From JANYIP01 sp031394045 (lineage in GTDB: Bacteria; Actinomycetota; Actinomycetes; Prado026): a stretch of DNA of 8,660 bases. Below, piece by piece: positions 1 to 6,695 of this stretch. Under the pieces are notes generated by a model. The model was not told where the DNA came from, ran no database searches, and was given only the letters and a program-made list of their open reading frames with translations. Where the stretch lies: NCBI GenBank assembly GCA_031394045.1, contig JANMWN010000119.1, forward strand, positions 1-8,660, in the 5' to 3' direction. A program made the translations under genes and the position numbers. How positions within the stretch are numbered: the first letter of the stretch is position 1; every line of letters begins with the position of its first letter.

Positions 1-1124
1 CCCGCGGCCGAGGTGGCCGCGTGCTGCTCGGCGATGCCGACGTCGAAGACCCGGTCGGGGTACGCGTGCGCGAACGGCGCGAGCCCGACCGGAGCCAGCA
101 TCGCCGCCGTCACGGCCACCACGTCGGGTCGCTCGGCCCCGATGGCCACCATCTCGTCGGCGAACACATGGGTCCACGAAGTCCCTGACGCAGCAAGGGG
201 TGTGCCGGTCTCGGGGTCGACGACGCCGATGCCGTGGAAGTGGTCGGCCACGTCGTTCTCGGCCGGCGCGTGCCCACGGCCCTTGTGCGTGATGGCGTGC
301 ACGATGACCGGTCCGCCATACGCGCGGGCCCGGACCAGCGCGTGCTCGACCGCCTCGACGTCGTGCCCGTCCACCGGGCCGATGTACTTCAGGCCGAGGT
401 CCTCGAACATCCCCTGCGGGGCCACGATGTCCTTGAGCCCCTTCTTCATGCCGTGCAGCGTCTCGTACAGGGGCCCGCCGACGACCGGCGTACGCCCGAG
501 CAGGACCCGGCCCCAGTCGAGGAACCGCTCGTACCCCCGGGTGGTCCGCAGGGTGGCCAGGTGATGGGCCAGGCCACCGATGGTCGGCGCGTAGGACCGC
601 GCGTTGTCGTTGACCACGATGACGAGGGGCCGGTCGCTGCCCGCGATGTTGTTGAGCGCCTCCCAGGCCATTCCGCCGGTGAGGGCGCCGTCGCCGATGA
701 CGGCCACGACGGCCCGATCTGCGGACTGCCCGCTCAGCTGCCGCGCCTTGGCCACCCCGTCAGCCCAGGACAGCGACGTGGAGGCGTGGCTGTTCTCGAT
801 CACGTCGTGCGGCGACTCGTCGCGGCTCGGGTAGCCGGACAGCCCGCCGCGCTGCTTCAGCGTCGGGAAGTCGGCCTGCCGCCCGGTCAGGATCTTGTGC
901 ACGTACGCCTGGTGCCCGGTGTCCCACAGGATGGTGTCGCGCGGCGAGTCGAACACGCGGTGCAGCGCGAGGGTGAGCTCCACGACGCCGAGGTTGGGCC
1001 CGAGGTGGCCGCCGGTGCGGGACACGTTCGTGACCAGGAAGCTGCGGATCTCGGCGGCCAGGGCGTCGAGCTGCTCGCGCGACAAGGACTTGATGTCGGC
1101 CGGGCCCCGCACGTGTTCGAGCAC
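1..1124 (-). CDS. dxs: 1-deoxy-D-xylulose-5-phosphate synthase (partial, N-terminal 374 codons)
   Basis: This is cytoplasmic DXS, which condenses pyruvate and glyceraldehyde 3-phosphate to 1-deoxy-D-xylulose 5-phosphate using thiamine diphosphate. It is the first step of the MEP isoprenoid pathway and also feeds thiamine and pyridoxal synthesis in many bacteria. Visible family motifs: TGGHLGPNLG at residues 37-46 with the conserved His40, ENSHAST at 110-116, the ThDP/Mg motif GDGALTGG at 144-151 ending in NN at 158-159, and GIAEQHA at 363-369 with catalytic Glu366. The gene leaves the window at its 3' end. DXS is usually about 620-640 residues, so roughly 60% is present. I chose the GTG at 1124 because the protein then begins MLEHVRGPADIKSLS, which fits the family N terminus. 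The Shine-Dalgarno is poor (a G-run just upstream). It starts 10 bp after the epimerase stop, so read-through from the sugar operon is possible. A separate promoter inside the epimerase gene cannot be excluded. Confidence 0.96.
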   Translation of the reverse strand, partial: MLEHVRGPADIKSLSREQLDALAAEIRSFLVTNVSRTGGHLGPNLGVVELTLALHRVFDSPRDTILWDTGHQAYVHKILTGRQADFPTLKQRGGLSGYPSRDESPHDVIENSHASTSLSWADGVAKARQLSGQSADRAVVAVIGDGALTGGMAWEALNNIAGSDRPLVIVVNDNARSYAPTIGGLAHHLATLRTTRGYERFLDWGRVLLGRTPVVGGPLYETLHGMKKGLKDIVAPQGMFEDLGLKYIGPVDGHDVEAVEHALVRARAYGGPVIVHAITHKGRGHAPAENDVADHFHGIGVVDPETGTPLAASGTSWTHVFADEMVAIGAERPDVVAVTAAMLAPVGLAPFAHAYPDRVFDVGIAEQHAATSAA

Positions 1125-1134
1125 GCCCCGAAGT

Positions 1135-2004
1135 CTAGGCCCGCGAGGCGTTTCCGGCAGGCTCTGCGGGGCTCCCCGGGGGGTCGGGTGACCAGCGCCA
1201 CACGGAGCGGGCCCGGCGCGGTTGCCCGGGCCGTACGAGGCCGGCCGACCCGTTGATCCCGTCCGGCGCGGCCGTCTGCGGCTCGACGCAGATGCCGTCG
1301 GGGCGCTCGTCGTAGACCACGACGTAGCGGCAGTCGGTCTCGCACCGCAGCCGCAGCGCCCCGGGCCAGGTCAGCCCGACCTCGCCGCCCGGCAGGGGGA
1401 AGGTGTCGTCGTAGGGACCGGCTGGTACCGGCGAGACGCAAGCGCCAGTGGGCAGGTGGGTCGGCCCGCGGGCGAGCATCTCGGTGGCCGGCAGGTCGAG
1501 CCGGGCCCTGCCGCCGCTGGCGAGCTGCTTGCGGAACCAGGGGTGCCAGCCCATCTCCGCGGGGAACTCCTCGCCGTCGCTGCTGACCTCCAGTACGGTC
1601 TCCACCGAGTGCTCGTCGAGCCGCCAGGTCTGCGACACCCGGCCGGCCCACGGCCACGGGGCCGTCAGCGCCACGCTGAGCGCCGCGCTGGCCGGCTGGG
1701 CCCGGTTGCCGGGCTCGACGCTGTCGACCCGCCAGGGGACGTCGTAGACCGTCCCGTGGATGGCCCAGGTGTCGAGGGTGACCGGCATCGGGTACGTGAC
1801 CCCACGGAAGACCACGGCGTTGTCGCGCAGCCGCCCGGGCCAGGGGGCCATCGGGTACCAGCCCCAGCCGAACGCGCTGTCGGTGTCGTGCGCGAGCAGC
1901 TCGACCCCGTCCACGACCAGGGACGACGCCCGGCCACCAGATGCGGGTACGAGGGTGAGGCTGGTAGTCCCAGCCGTCAGGACGATCGGAGCAGAGTCAG
2001 GCAC
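1135..2004 (-). CDS. Aldose 1-epimerase family protein (mutarotase)
   Basis: Predicted cytoplasmic galactose-mutarotase-like enzyme of 289 residues that interconverts alpha and beta anomers of an aldose. The surrounding genes suggest xylose, but this is inference. Family features in order: PWPGRLRDN at 54-62 (equivalent of the PxxNRI segment with its Arg), WAIHG at 80-84 with His83 as probable catalytic acid, GWHPWF at 152-157 with His154, and ICVEPQTAAPDGIN at 238-251 with Glu241 as probable catalytic base. Length is normal for the short actinobacterial subgroup. I chose the GTG at 2004, giving an N terminus MPDSAPIVLTAG that enters the first beta strand directly. The open frame continues further upstream but only as an out-of-frame shadow of the ROK gene. 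The start overlaps the 3' end of the ROK gene by 8 bp, indicating translational coupling; no clear Shine-Dalgarno is present. It could act on glucose or galactose instead. Confidence 0.88.
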   Translation of the reverse strand: MPDSAPIVLTAGTTSLTLVPASGGRASSLVVDGVELLAHDTDSAFGWGWYPMAPWPGRLRDNAVVFRGVTYPMPVTLDTWAIHGTVYDVPWRVDSVEPGNRAQPASAALSVALTAPWPWAGRVSQTWRLDEHSVETVLEVSSDGEEFPAEMGWHPWFRKQLASGGRARLDLPATEMLARGPTHLPTGACVSPVPAGPYDDTFPLPGGEVGLTWPGALRLRCETDCRYVVVYDERPDGICVEPQTAAPDGINGSAGLVRPGQPRRARSVWRWSPDPPGSPAEPAGNASRA

Positions 2005-3202
2005 GGAGCCGGGCCGAGACGTGGGCCAGTGCGCCGAGCGGATCGTCGAGCAGCGGCGCGAAGGCACTCTCGGCGGCGCCCAGCAGGGTGGAGTCACCGC
2101 CGAACTTCGGTAGGGCGAGGCGGACCTGCTCGCGCGGTGCGGCCAGGGCCGTACGAAGCGCCTCACGGACCAACGGCTCGGTGGCCGGGAAGATCTGCCG
2201 GAAGACGCCGCCGAAGACGACGACCTCGGGGTTGAACAGGTTGACCAGGTTCGCGACGCCGATCCCGAGCCAGCCACCCACGCGCCGTAGGCCCGCCTTG
2301 GCCTGCCGGTCGCCGGCCGCAGCCAGCGCCACCACCGCCTCGACGGTCGAGTCGGCGCGGCCGGCAGCGATCAGCGCGGCCTCCTCGCCGACCTCGGTCT
2401 CCCAGCAGCCACGGGCGCCGCATCGGCAGAGCCGGCCACGCGGGTTGACGGCCATGTGGCCGACCTCGCCGCCGTAGCCGCCGGCCCCGCTCATAGCCCG
2501 GCCGTCGAGGATGATGCCGCCACCGACCCCGACCTCTCCGGACAGGAAGATGACGTTGTCGGAGCCCTTCGCCGCCCCGCGTACGTGCTCGGCGATAGCA
2601 CCGAAGTCGGCGTCGTTGCCCACGATCACCGGGAGCGAGGTCGACAGCGCGTCGGCGATCTGGGCGCCGAACGGTACGTCCACCCAGCCGAGGTTGGGAG
2701 CGAAGCGCACCAGCCCGGTCGCGTGCGAGACGACTCCGCAGACACCAGCGCCGATGCCGACGCAGACCGAGTCCGCGGACGCGCCGGCCAGGACGGACCG
2801 GCTGAGCTTCTCGACGTGCCGCAGGATCTTGGCGGTCTGGTAGTCGCCGTGCGACTGCCGCAGCTCCCTGCGGTCGAGCACCTCGCCGCCGAGCCCGACC
2901 CTGGCCGCGATGATGTGATCGACGCCGACGTCCAGGGCGAGCACGTAGACCCGCTGGCTCTCCGGGCGCACGATGATCGACGGACGACCGGCACCACCCC
3001 GGCCGACCGGGGCCTGCTCCGACACCAGGCCCACGTCGGCGAGCTCGGTCGTCAGGGCCCCCACGGTGCTCCGGTTGAGACCGGTGAGCGCCGTGAGGTC
3101 CGACCGCGAGGTCGCCCCGTGGACGTGGAGCAGATGGAGCAGGTTGCCGAGGTTGTGCCTGCGGACCTCGTCCTGGGTAGCCCCCGCCAGGCTGTTAGCC
3201 AC
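1997..3202 (-). CDS. ROK-family transcriptional repressor, XylR-type
   Basis: Predicted DNA-binding sugar sensor of 401 residues. A MarR-like winged helix-turn-helix occupies about residues 16-62 (NLGNLLHLLHVHG, then SRSDLTALTGLNRSTVGAL), followed by the GAGRPS linker at 70-75 and a ROK sugar-kinase-like domain from about 88. In that domain I see DVG at 91-93, GNDAD at 195-199, the glycine-rich SGEVGVGGG at 221-229, GEVGH at 245-249, and the zinc motif with Cys259, Cys261 and Cys266 followed by W-E at 267-268. These residues bind sugar and zinc in known ROK proteins. The start is GTG at 3202, 14 bp after the xylH stop, with GAGG about 11 nt upstream, which is a long spacing. The location inside a xylose transport operon makes a xylose-responsive repressor of this locus the best guess, probably autoregulated because it would lie on the transcript it controls. 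The effector is not proven by sequence. Confidence 0.92.
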   Translation of the reverse strand: MANSLAGATQDEVRRHNLGNLLHLLHVHGATSRSDLTALTGLNRSTVGALTTELADVGLVSEQAPVGRGGAGRPSIIVRPESQRVYVLALDVGVDHIIAARVGLGGEVLDRRELRQSHGDYQTAKILRHVEKLSRSVLAGASADSVCVGIGAGVCGVVSHATGLVRFAPNLGWVDVPFGAQIADALSTSLPVIVGNDADFGAIAEHVRGAAKGSDNVIFLSGEVGVGGGIILDGRAMSGAGGYGGEVGHMAVNPRGRLCRCGARGCWETEVGEEAALIAAGRADSTVEAVVALAAAGDRQAKAGLRRVGGWLGIGVANLVNLFNPEVVVFGGVFRQIFPATEPLVREALRTALAAPREQVRLALPKFGGDSTLLGAAESAFAPLLDDPLGALAHVSARLRA

Positions 3203-3216
3203 TGCTCACGCGGCCT

Positions 3217-4485
3217 CTACGCGCGACCGGTCGAGACCGCACGCCGCCGGGACAGCGCGTCGACGCTCGCCGCGAGCAGCAGCACGGCGGCGGTGACGAT
3301 GAAGACCACACCCGCTGTCTGCGTGATGTACGAGATCCCGTTGTCGATCGTCGCGATCACGAGCCCACCGATGACGGCATCCTTGATCTTGCCTCGACCG
3401 CCGAACAGGCTGGTGCCACCGATGACTGCCGCGCCCACGGCGTACAGCAGCGTGGTGGCACCACCGGTGTTCGGCGAGACCGAGAACGTGCGCGAAGCCA
3501 GCACGATGCCCGCCAGGGCCGCCATCGTCCCGCCCATCACGAAGCAGAAGATCTTGATCCCGGGCACGTTGATGCCGGCCCGGCGAGCAGCTTCTGAGTT
3601 CCCACCGACGGCGTAGATGTGCCGACCCAGCGCGGTGCGCTGCAGCAGGAAAGTCAGGCCGACCATGAGCACCAGGATGAGGGGGACGACGTACGGGGTG
3701 CCCTTGATGACCACGCCGTTGGAGCCACGGTCCTGCGTCAGGAAGAAGGTGGGGACGCCGAGAACGACCACCATCATCGCGACCTTGGCGATCCATACCG
3801 ACATCGCCGGGACCGGCAGGTTGCGGCGCCGACGGCCACGGATCGCCAGGAAGGTGACCAGGGCGTACGCGCCCACGACCGCGACGAAGAAGATCCAGCT
3901 GCCGACGACCGAGAGGTGGCCGGTGGTGAGTGCCTGGATGGTGTCGTCGTGGATCCGGATCGTGCCCGCGTCACCGATGACGAGGAGCAGCACGCCCTGT
4001 AGGCCCAGGAAGAAGGCAAGGGTGACCACGAAGCTCGGGATCTTGAGCAGCGCGACGAGCAGGCCGATGGTCAAACCGATGATCGCCCCGGTGGCCAGGC
4101 ACATCAGCGAGGCGAGCGGCCAAGGCCAACCATGGTTGGTGAGGAAGATGCCCAGGACCGCGGCGCTGGTTCCGGCGGTGTAGCCGGCTGCGAGGTCGAT
4201 CTCGCCGAGCAGCAGCACGAACACCAGGCCCATGGCGATGACGATGGTGCCGGTGGCCTGCGTGAGCAGGTTGGCGAAGTTGCCGGCGTCCGCGAAGTTC
4301 TTGGGCTGCAGGGCCGAGAAGACGATGACCAGGGTAATCAGACCAAGAACCGCGGGAAGTGAGCCGATGTCGCCACCACGCACCTTGTCGACGTACTCGC
4401 GCAAAGCCTCCGGGATGCTCCCCGCGCCTGGCTGAAGGACGGGGCCACCCTTGGAGTCGGCCGGGGCCTCCGTGTCCGCGCTCAT
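3217..4485 (-). CDS. xylH: Xylose-type sugar ABC transporter permease
   Basis: Inner-membrane permease of the BPD_transp_2 (ribose/xylose) family, 422 residues. A hydrophilic N-terminal stretch of about 40 residues precedes roughly ten or more hydrophobic segments, for example near 44-60, 80-94, 130-148, 152-170, 196-214, 232-250, 266-283, 310-332, 345-360 and 391-406. Family motifs visible: GEIDLA at 94-99, the cytoplasmic coupling-type loop GRHIYAVGGNSEAARRAG at 287-304, and IGGTSLFGGRG at 355-365. Length matches XylH-type permeases, which are longer than typical RbsC. A basic RGRRRRN loop at 216-222 is probably cytosolic. The ATG at 4485 overlaps the xylG stop codon (4-bp ATGA overlap), with a strong GAGGGAGAG Shine-Dalgarno at 4491-4499, so the two are translationally coupled. 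The protein likely homodimerises to form the channel. Xylose specificity is inferred from the neighbouring XylF and XylB. Confidence 0.93.
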   Translation of the reverse strand: MSADTEAPADSKGGPVLQPGAGSIPEALREYVDKVRGGDIGSLPAVLGLITLVIVFSALQPKNFADAGNFANLLTQATGTIVIAMGLVFVLLLGEIDLAAGYTAGTSAAVLGIFLTNHGWPWPLASLMCLATGAIIGLTIGLLVALLKIPSFVVTLAFFLGLQGVLLLVIGDAGTIRIHDDTIQALTTGHLSVVGSWIFFVAVVGAYALVTFLAIRGRRRRNLPVPAMSVWIAKVAMMVVVLGVPTFFLTQDRGSNGVVIKGTPYVVPLILVLMVGLTFLLQRTALGRHIYAVGGNSEAARRAGINVPGIKIFCFVMGGTMAALAGIVLASRTFSVSPNTGGATTLLYAVGAAVIGGTSLFGGRGKIKDAVIGGLVIATIDNGISYITQTAGVVFIVTAAVLLLAASVDALSRRRAVSTGRA

Positions 4486-5306
4486 ACCGTCTCTCCCTCG
4501 GCTGCGGCGGAGTTCCCGGAGTAGCTGTCACTTCTGCCGGTGGTGATGAGCTGCACGACTTCGTTGCTGTTGACCTCGGAAGTTCGTACCTGCGCCGCCA
4601 TCCGCCCCAGGTACAGGCAGGCAATCCTGTCGGCGACCTGGAAGACGTCGTTGAGGTTGTGCGAGATGAGCAGGACGCCGAGGCCCTGGTCGGCCAGCCG
4701 GCGGACGAGGTTGAGGACCTGCTCGGTCTGGGCGACACCCAGGGCGGCGGTCGGCTCGTCCAGGATCACCAGCTTGCTGTTCCACAGGACGGCTCGGGCG
4801 ATGGCCACAGTCTGCCGCTGGCCACCGGACAGGCTGGCTACGAGCTGGCGTACGGACTTCAGGGTCCGGACCGAGAGGCCGGCCAGCGTCTCGCTGGCGC
4901 GGTGCTCCATGGTGGCCTCGTCGAGGACGACGCCCTTCTTCTGCTCACGCCCGAGGAACATGTTGTGGACGACGTCCAGGTTGTCGCACAGCGCGAGGTC
5001 TTGGTAGACGACCTCGATACCGAGGGCGCTGGCCTGCTTGGGGTTGTGCACCGTGACAGCGTGCCCGTCGAACGTGACCTCGCCGCTGTCGGTGGGATGG
5101 ATCCCGGCGATGCACTTGATCAGGGTGCTCTTGCCCGCGCCGTTGTCACCGACGAGGGCGGTGACCTGACCGGGGAAGATGTCGATGTCCACGTCGTGGA
5201 GCACCTGGACAGCACCGAAGCTCTTGTTGATCTTGCGGAGGGAGAGCAGCGGCTTGCCGTCTGACGACGTGCTCGCTGCGCGGTCGGCTACGGGCTGGGC
5301 TGTCAT
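4482..5306 (-). CDS. xylG: Sugar ABC transporter ATP-binding protein, single-domain XylG type
   Basis: Cytoplasmic ATPase that energises the XylH permease, 274 residues. One complete ABC domain is present: Walker A GDNGAGKST at 53-61, Q-loop Gln102 in VVYQDLALC, signature LSGGQRQ at 159-165, Walker B LVILDE at 179-184, and switch His216 in ISHN. Residues 1-18 and the Ser/Gly/Ala-rich tail after about 258 look disordered. E. coli XylG, RbsA and AraG carry two ABC domains in about 500 residues; this protein is about half that length with no frameshift or second cassette nearby. It therefore presumably works as a homodimer, as in FrcA-like and actinobacterial systems. The ATG at 5306 has an excellent Shine-Dalgarno (GAGGTGAGG, 5314-5322, 7-nt spacing). 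It overlaps xylH by 4 bp and is separated from xylF by 96 bp holding a strong hairpin. Confidence 0.94.
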   Translation of the reverse strand: MTAQPVADRAASTSSDGKPLLSLRKINKSFGAVQVLHDVDIDIFPGQVTALVGDNGAGKSTLIKCIAGIHPTDSGEVTFDGHAVTVHNPKQASALGIEVVYQDLALCDNLDVVHNMFLGREQKKGVVLDEATMEHRASETLAGLSVRTLKSVRQLVASLSGGQRQTVAIARAVLWNSKLVILDEPTAALGVAQTEQVLNLVRRLADQGLGVLLISHNLNDVFQVADRIACLYLGRMAAQVRTSEVNSNEVVQLITTGRSDSYSGNSAAAEGETV

Positions 5307-5313
5307 GTCGATG

Positions 5314-5322
5314 CCTCACCTC
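5314..5322 (-). promoter_or_regulatory. Strong Shine-Dalgarno of xylG
   Basis: GAGGTGAGG lies 7 nt before the xylG ATG. It is among the strongest ribosome binding sites in the window and lies just after the xylF-xylG hairpin, so xylG can be initiated independently of xylF translation. Confidence 0.75.
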
Positions 5323-5347
5323 TGCGGGCGGCTGGGACGTTTTGCAC

Positions 5348-5403
5348 AAGCTGACGGTAGGGGGTGGTCGCTCCTCGCGGCCACCCCCTACCGCACCCAG
5401 CTT
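5348..5403 (-). other. Inter-cistronic hairpin between xylF and xylG
   Basis: A near-perfect inverted repeat begins at the xylF stop codon. The arms CGGTAGGGGGTGG (5355-5367) and CCACCCCCTACCG (5381-5393) are fully complementary over 13 bp. After one mismatch on the minus-strand RNA, 3 further inner pairs (5369-5371 with 5377-5379) close a 5-nt loop at 5372-5376. An outer 6-bp helix, AAGCTG (5348-5353) with CAGCTT (5398-5403), adds a base stem across a small internal loop. No U-run follows on the minus strand, so this is not a classic intrinsic terminator. By analogy with other binding-protein operons, it probably protects the xylF 3' end or causes partial termination, so the binding protein outnumbers XylG and XylH. 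That role is inference; the structure itself is read directly. Confidence 0.8.
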
Positions 5404-6506
5404 TAGGAGACGCCGTACTTCGTGCACGCCGCCTTGAGGGCGGCGGTGGTGCAGAGCTTGGCCGCCGAGGTGAAGCCGTCGGCGACGACATCCTTGACGT
5501 TGGCCGCGTAGATCGGCGCCGGGATGAGCAGGACCGACTTGACGCTGCGGCCGGCGACCGTGGAGTCGTCGACGCTGCCGGTGGCGAGTGCGTCAGCAGC
5601 CGCCGTGTCCTTCTTCGCGAGCGCGATCGCGATGGCGGAGGCCGCGTCGGCTTCCTTCTTGATCGCCTTGTAGACCGTCAGGCACTGCGTGCCCTCGAGT
5701 ACCCGCTGCAGGCCCTCGTCCGTGGCGTCCTGGCCGGTCACCAGGATCCTGCCGGCCACACCGTTCTTGGCGAGGATCGCCTCAGCAGCGCCACCGAGTC
5801 CGTCGTTGGCCGAGGCCACGCCGACGATGTCCTTGTGCGCGCTGAAGAGCTGCTCGAAGATCGTGCCGCCCTTGACGTTGTCCCAGCCGGGAACGGCCTG
5901 CTCGGCCGCGACGGTGTAGCCCGCGTCCGTGATGGCCTTGTTGTAGCCCTGCTTGAACAAGGTCGCGTTGTTGTCCGTCGGGGAGCCGTCGAGCTCGATG
6001 ACCGCGCCGGTCTTGTGGCCCTGGTCGCCCAGGCACTTGACCAGGCCGGTGCCGATCGCGGTGCCGACCGCGACGTTGTCGAAGGACACGTAGTAGGACG
6101 CGCTACCACCGAGGGTCAGCCGGTCGTAGTCGACCGTCGGGATACCGGCGGCCTTGGCTTTGGTCTGGACAGCCGCACCGCTCGCGCTGTCCAGGTTGAC
6201 GATCAGCAGGACGTTGACCTTCTCGTTGATCATCTGGTCGGCGATCGACTGGAACTTGGCGACGTCGCCGTTCGCGTTCTGGATGTCGGAGTCGACACCG
6301 GCCGCGTCGAACGCTGCCTTGAGGAATCCGCGGTCGTTGGTCTCCCACCGCGCCGACGAGGCGGAGTCGGGAAGGATGACGCCGACCTTGGGCTTGGCGG
6401 CCGGGGCGGACGAGCCGCCGCTGGCAGTGGAGTTGCTTCCGCACGCCGCTAGGGCGAGCACCGACACCGAGATTCCGGCGACGGCCATGAGGGAATGCTT
6501 GCGCAT
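5403..6506 (-). CDS. xylF: D-xylose ABC transporter substrate-binding lipoprotein
   Basis: Membrane-anchored extracytoplasmic binding protein of 367 residues that captures the sugar for XylGH. The N terminus MRKHSLMAVAGISVSVLALAAC is a lipoprotein signal with lipobox LAAC and lipidated Cys22, followed by a Ser/Gly/Ala-rich tether to about residue 38. The mature part is a two-lobed periplasmic-binding-protein fold. Segments match E. coli XylF as I recall it: ARWETNDRGFLKAA (52-65), QNANGD (76-81), YDRL (127-130), YYVSFDN (138-144), GSPTDNN (174-180), ASANDG (231-236), GQDA (258-261) and GTQCLTVYK (272-280). The Arg, Asn, Asp and Lys of several of these line the xylose pocket in that protein. 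A C-terminal Cys352/Cys361 pair is absent from E. coli XylF. The ATG at 6506 has AAAGGA 9 nt upstream (6516-6521). This is the first gene after a 248-bp regulatory gap. Confidence 0.94.
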   Translation of the reverse strand: MRKHSLMAVAGISVSVLALAACGSNSTASGGSSAPAAKPKVGVILPDSASSARWETNDRGFLKAAFDAAGVDSDIQNANGDVAKFQSIADQMINEKVNVLLIVNLDSASGAAVQTKAKAAGIPTVDYDRLTLGGSASYYVSFDNVAVGTAIGTGLVKCLGDQGHKTGAVIELDGSPTDNNATLFKQGYNKAITDAGYTVAAEQAVPGWDNVKGGTIFEQLFSAHKDIVGVASANDGLGGAAEAILAKNGVAGRILVTGQDATDEGLQRVLEGTQCLTVYKAIKKEADAASAIAIALAKKDTAAADALATGSVDDSTVAGRSVKSVLLIPAPIYAANVKDVVADGFTSAAKLCTTAALKAACTKYGVS

Positions 6507-6515
6507 GTGAGCCGA

Positions 6516-6521
6516 TCCTTT
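6516..6521 (-). promoter_or_regulatory. Shine-Dalgarno of xylF
   Basis: AAAGGA sits 9 nt upstream of the xylF ATG at 6506. It fixes the start that gives a complete lipoprotein signal peptide. Confidence 0.7.
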
Positions 6522-6577
6522 CGTGGCGGGAACTGCATGGGTGGTGCTGACCAGCCTCGGTGCCGTGGGGCCTTGGG

Positions 6578-6651
6578 ACCGGTGACGAGCGGGGCAGGGT
6601 GTGACGTACGAATGTTGTCAGCCGCAACTTATTCATGGACTCGTCACCGGT
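6578..6651. repeat. Perfect 12-bp inverted repeat in the xylF promoter/leader
   Basis: ACCGGTGACGAG at 6578-6589 and its exact reverse complement CTCGTCACCGGT at 6640-6651 flank a 50-bp spacer. The distal arm overlaps the candidate -35 box and the proximal arm would lie in the leader. This fits either two operator sites joined by a looping repressor, or arms of an RNA stem if transcription starts further upstream. Confidence 0.7.
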
Positions 6652-6670
6652 GCAACCCCAACACGGCGAT

Positions 6671-6695
6671 AATTTGTGTTTGCCGGTAACAATTT
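6671..6695. promoter_or_regulatory. Candidate ROK operator (AT-rich imperfect palindrome)
   Basis: A 25-bp stretch with outer halves AATTTGT and ACAATTT (6 of 7 positions complementary) around GTTTGCCGGTA. It stands out as an AT-rich island in GC-rich DNA. The GTTTG...AACAA core is reminiscent of XylR-type sites in Gram-positive bacteria, though not identical as I recall them. The octamer TTGTGTTT inside it (6674-6681) recurs upstream of xylB at 8560-8567. Assignment to the ROK protein of this locus is inference. Confidence 0.35.

Noticed and set aside
234..1256. Long plus-strand open frame of 340 codons antisense to dxs
   Set aside because: It is a by-product of high third-position GC in dxs; its translation is repetitive in Val, Arg and Gly with no recognisable motif, while the opposite strand has clear DXS motifs.
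1222..2235. Plus-strand open frame of 337 codons across the epimerase and ROK genes
   Set aside because: It spans two well-supported genes on the other strand and shows no family features; low-complexity Arg/Gly/Pro composition.
2005..2277. N-terminal extension of the epimerase frame to 2277
   Set aside because: The extra 91 codons are Ser/Arg/Pro-rich and lie wholly inside the ROK gene in another frame; the GTG at 2004 fits the family start.
2456..3616. Plus-strand open frame of 386 codons antisense to ROK and xylH
   Set aside because: It crosses the boundary of two real genes and has no coherent domain.
5355..5393. Classic Rho-independent terminator ending the xylF transcript
   Set aside because: The stem is strong, but no U-run follows on the minus strand, and xylG has its own excellent ribosome site and clearly belongs to the same system.
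5364..6452. Plus-strand open frame of 362 codons antisense to xylF
   Set aside because: The reverse strand encodes an unmistakable XylF lipoprotein; this frame is Arg/Val/Gly-rich without motifs.
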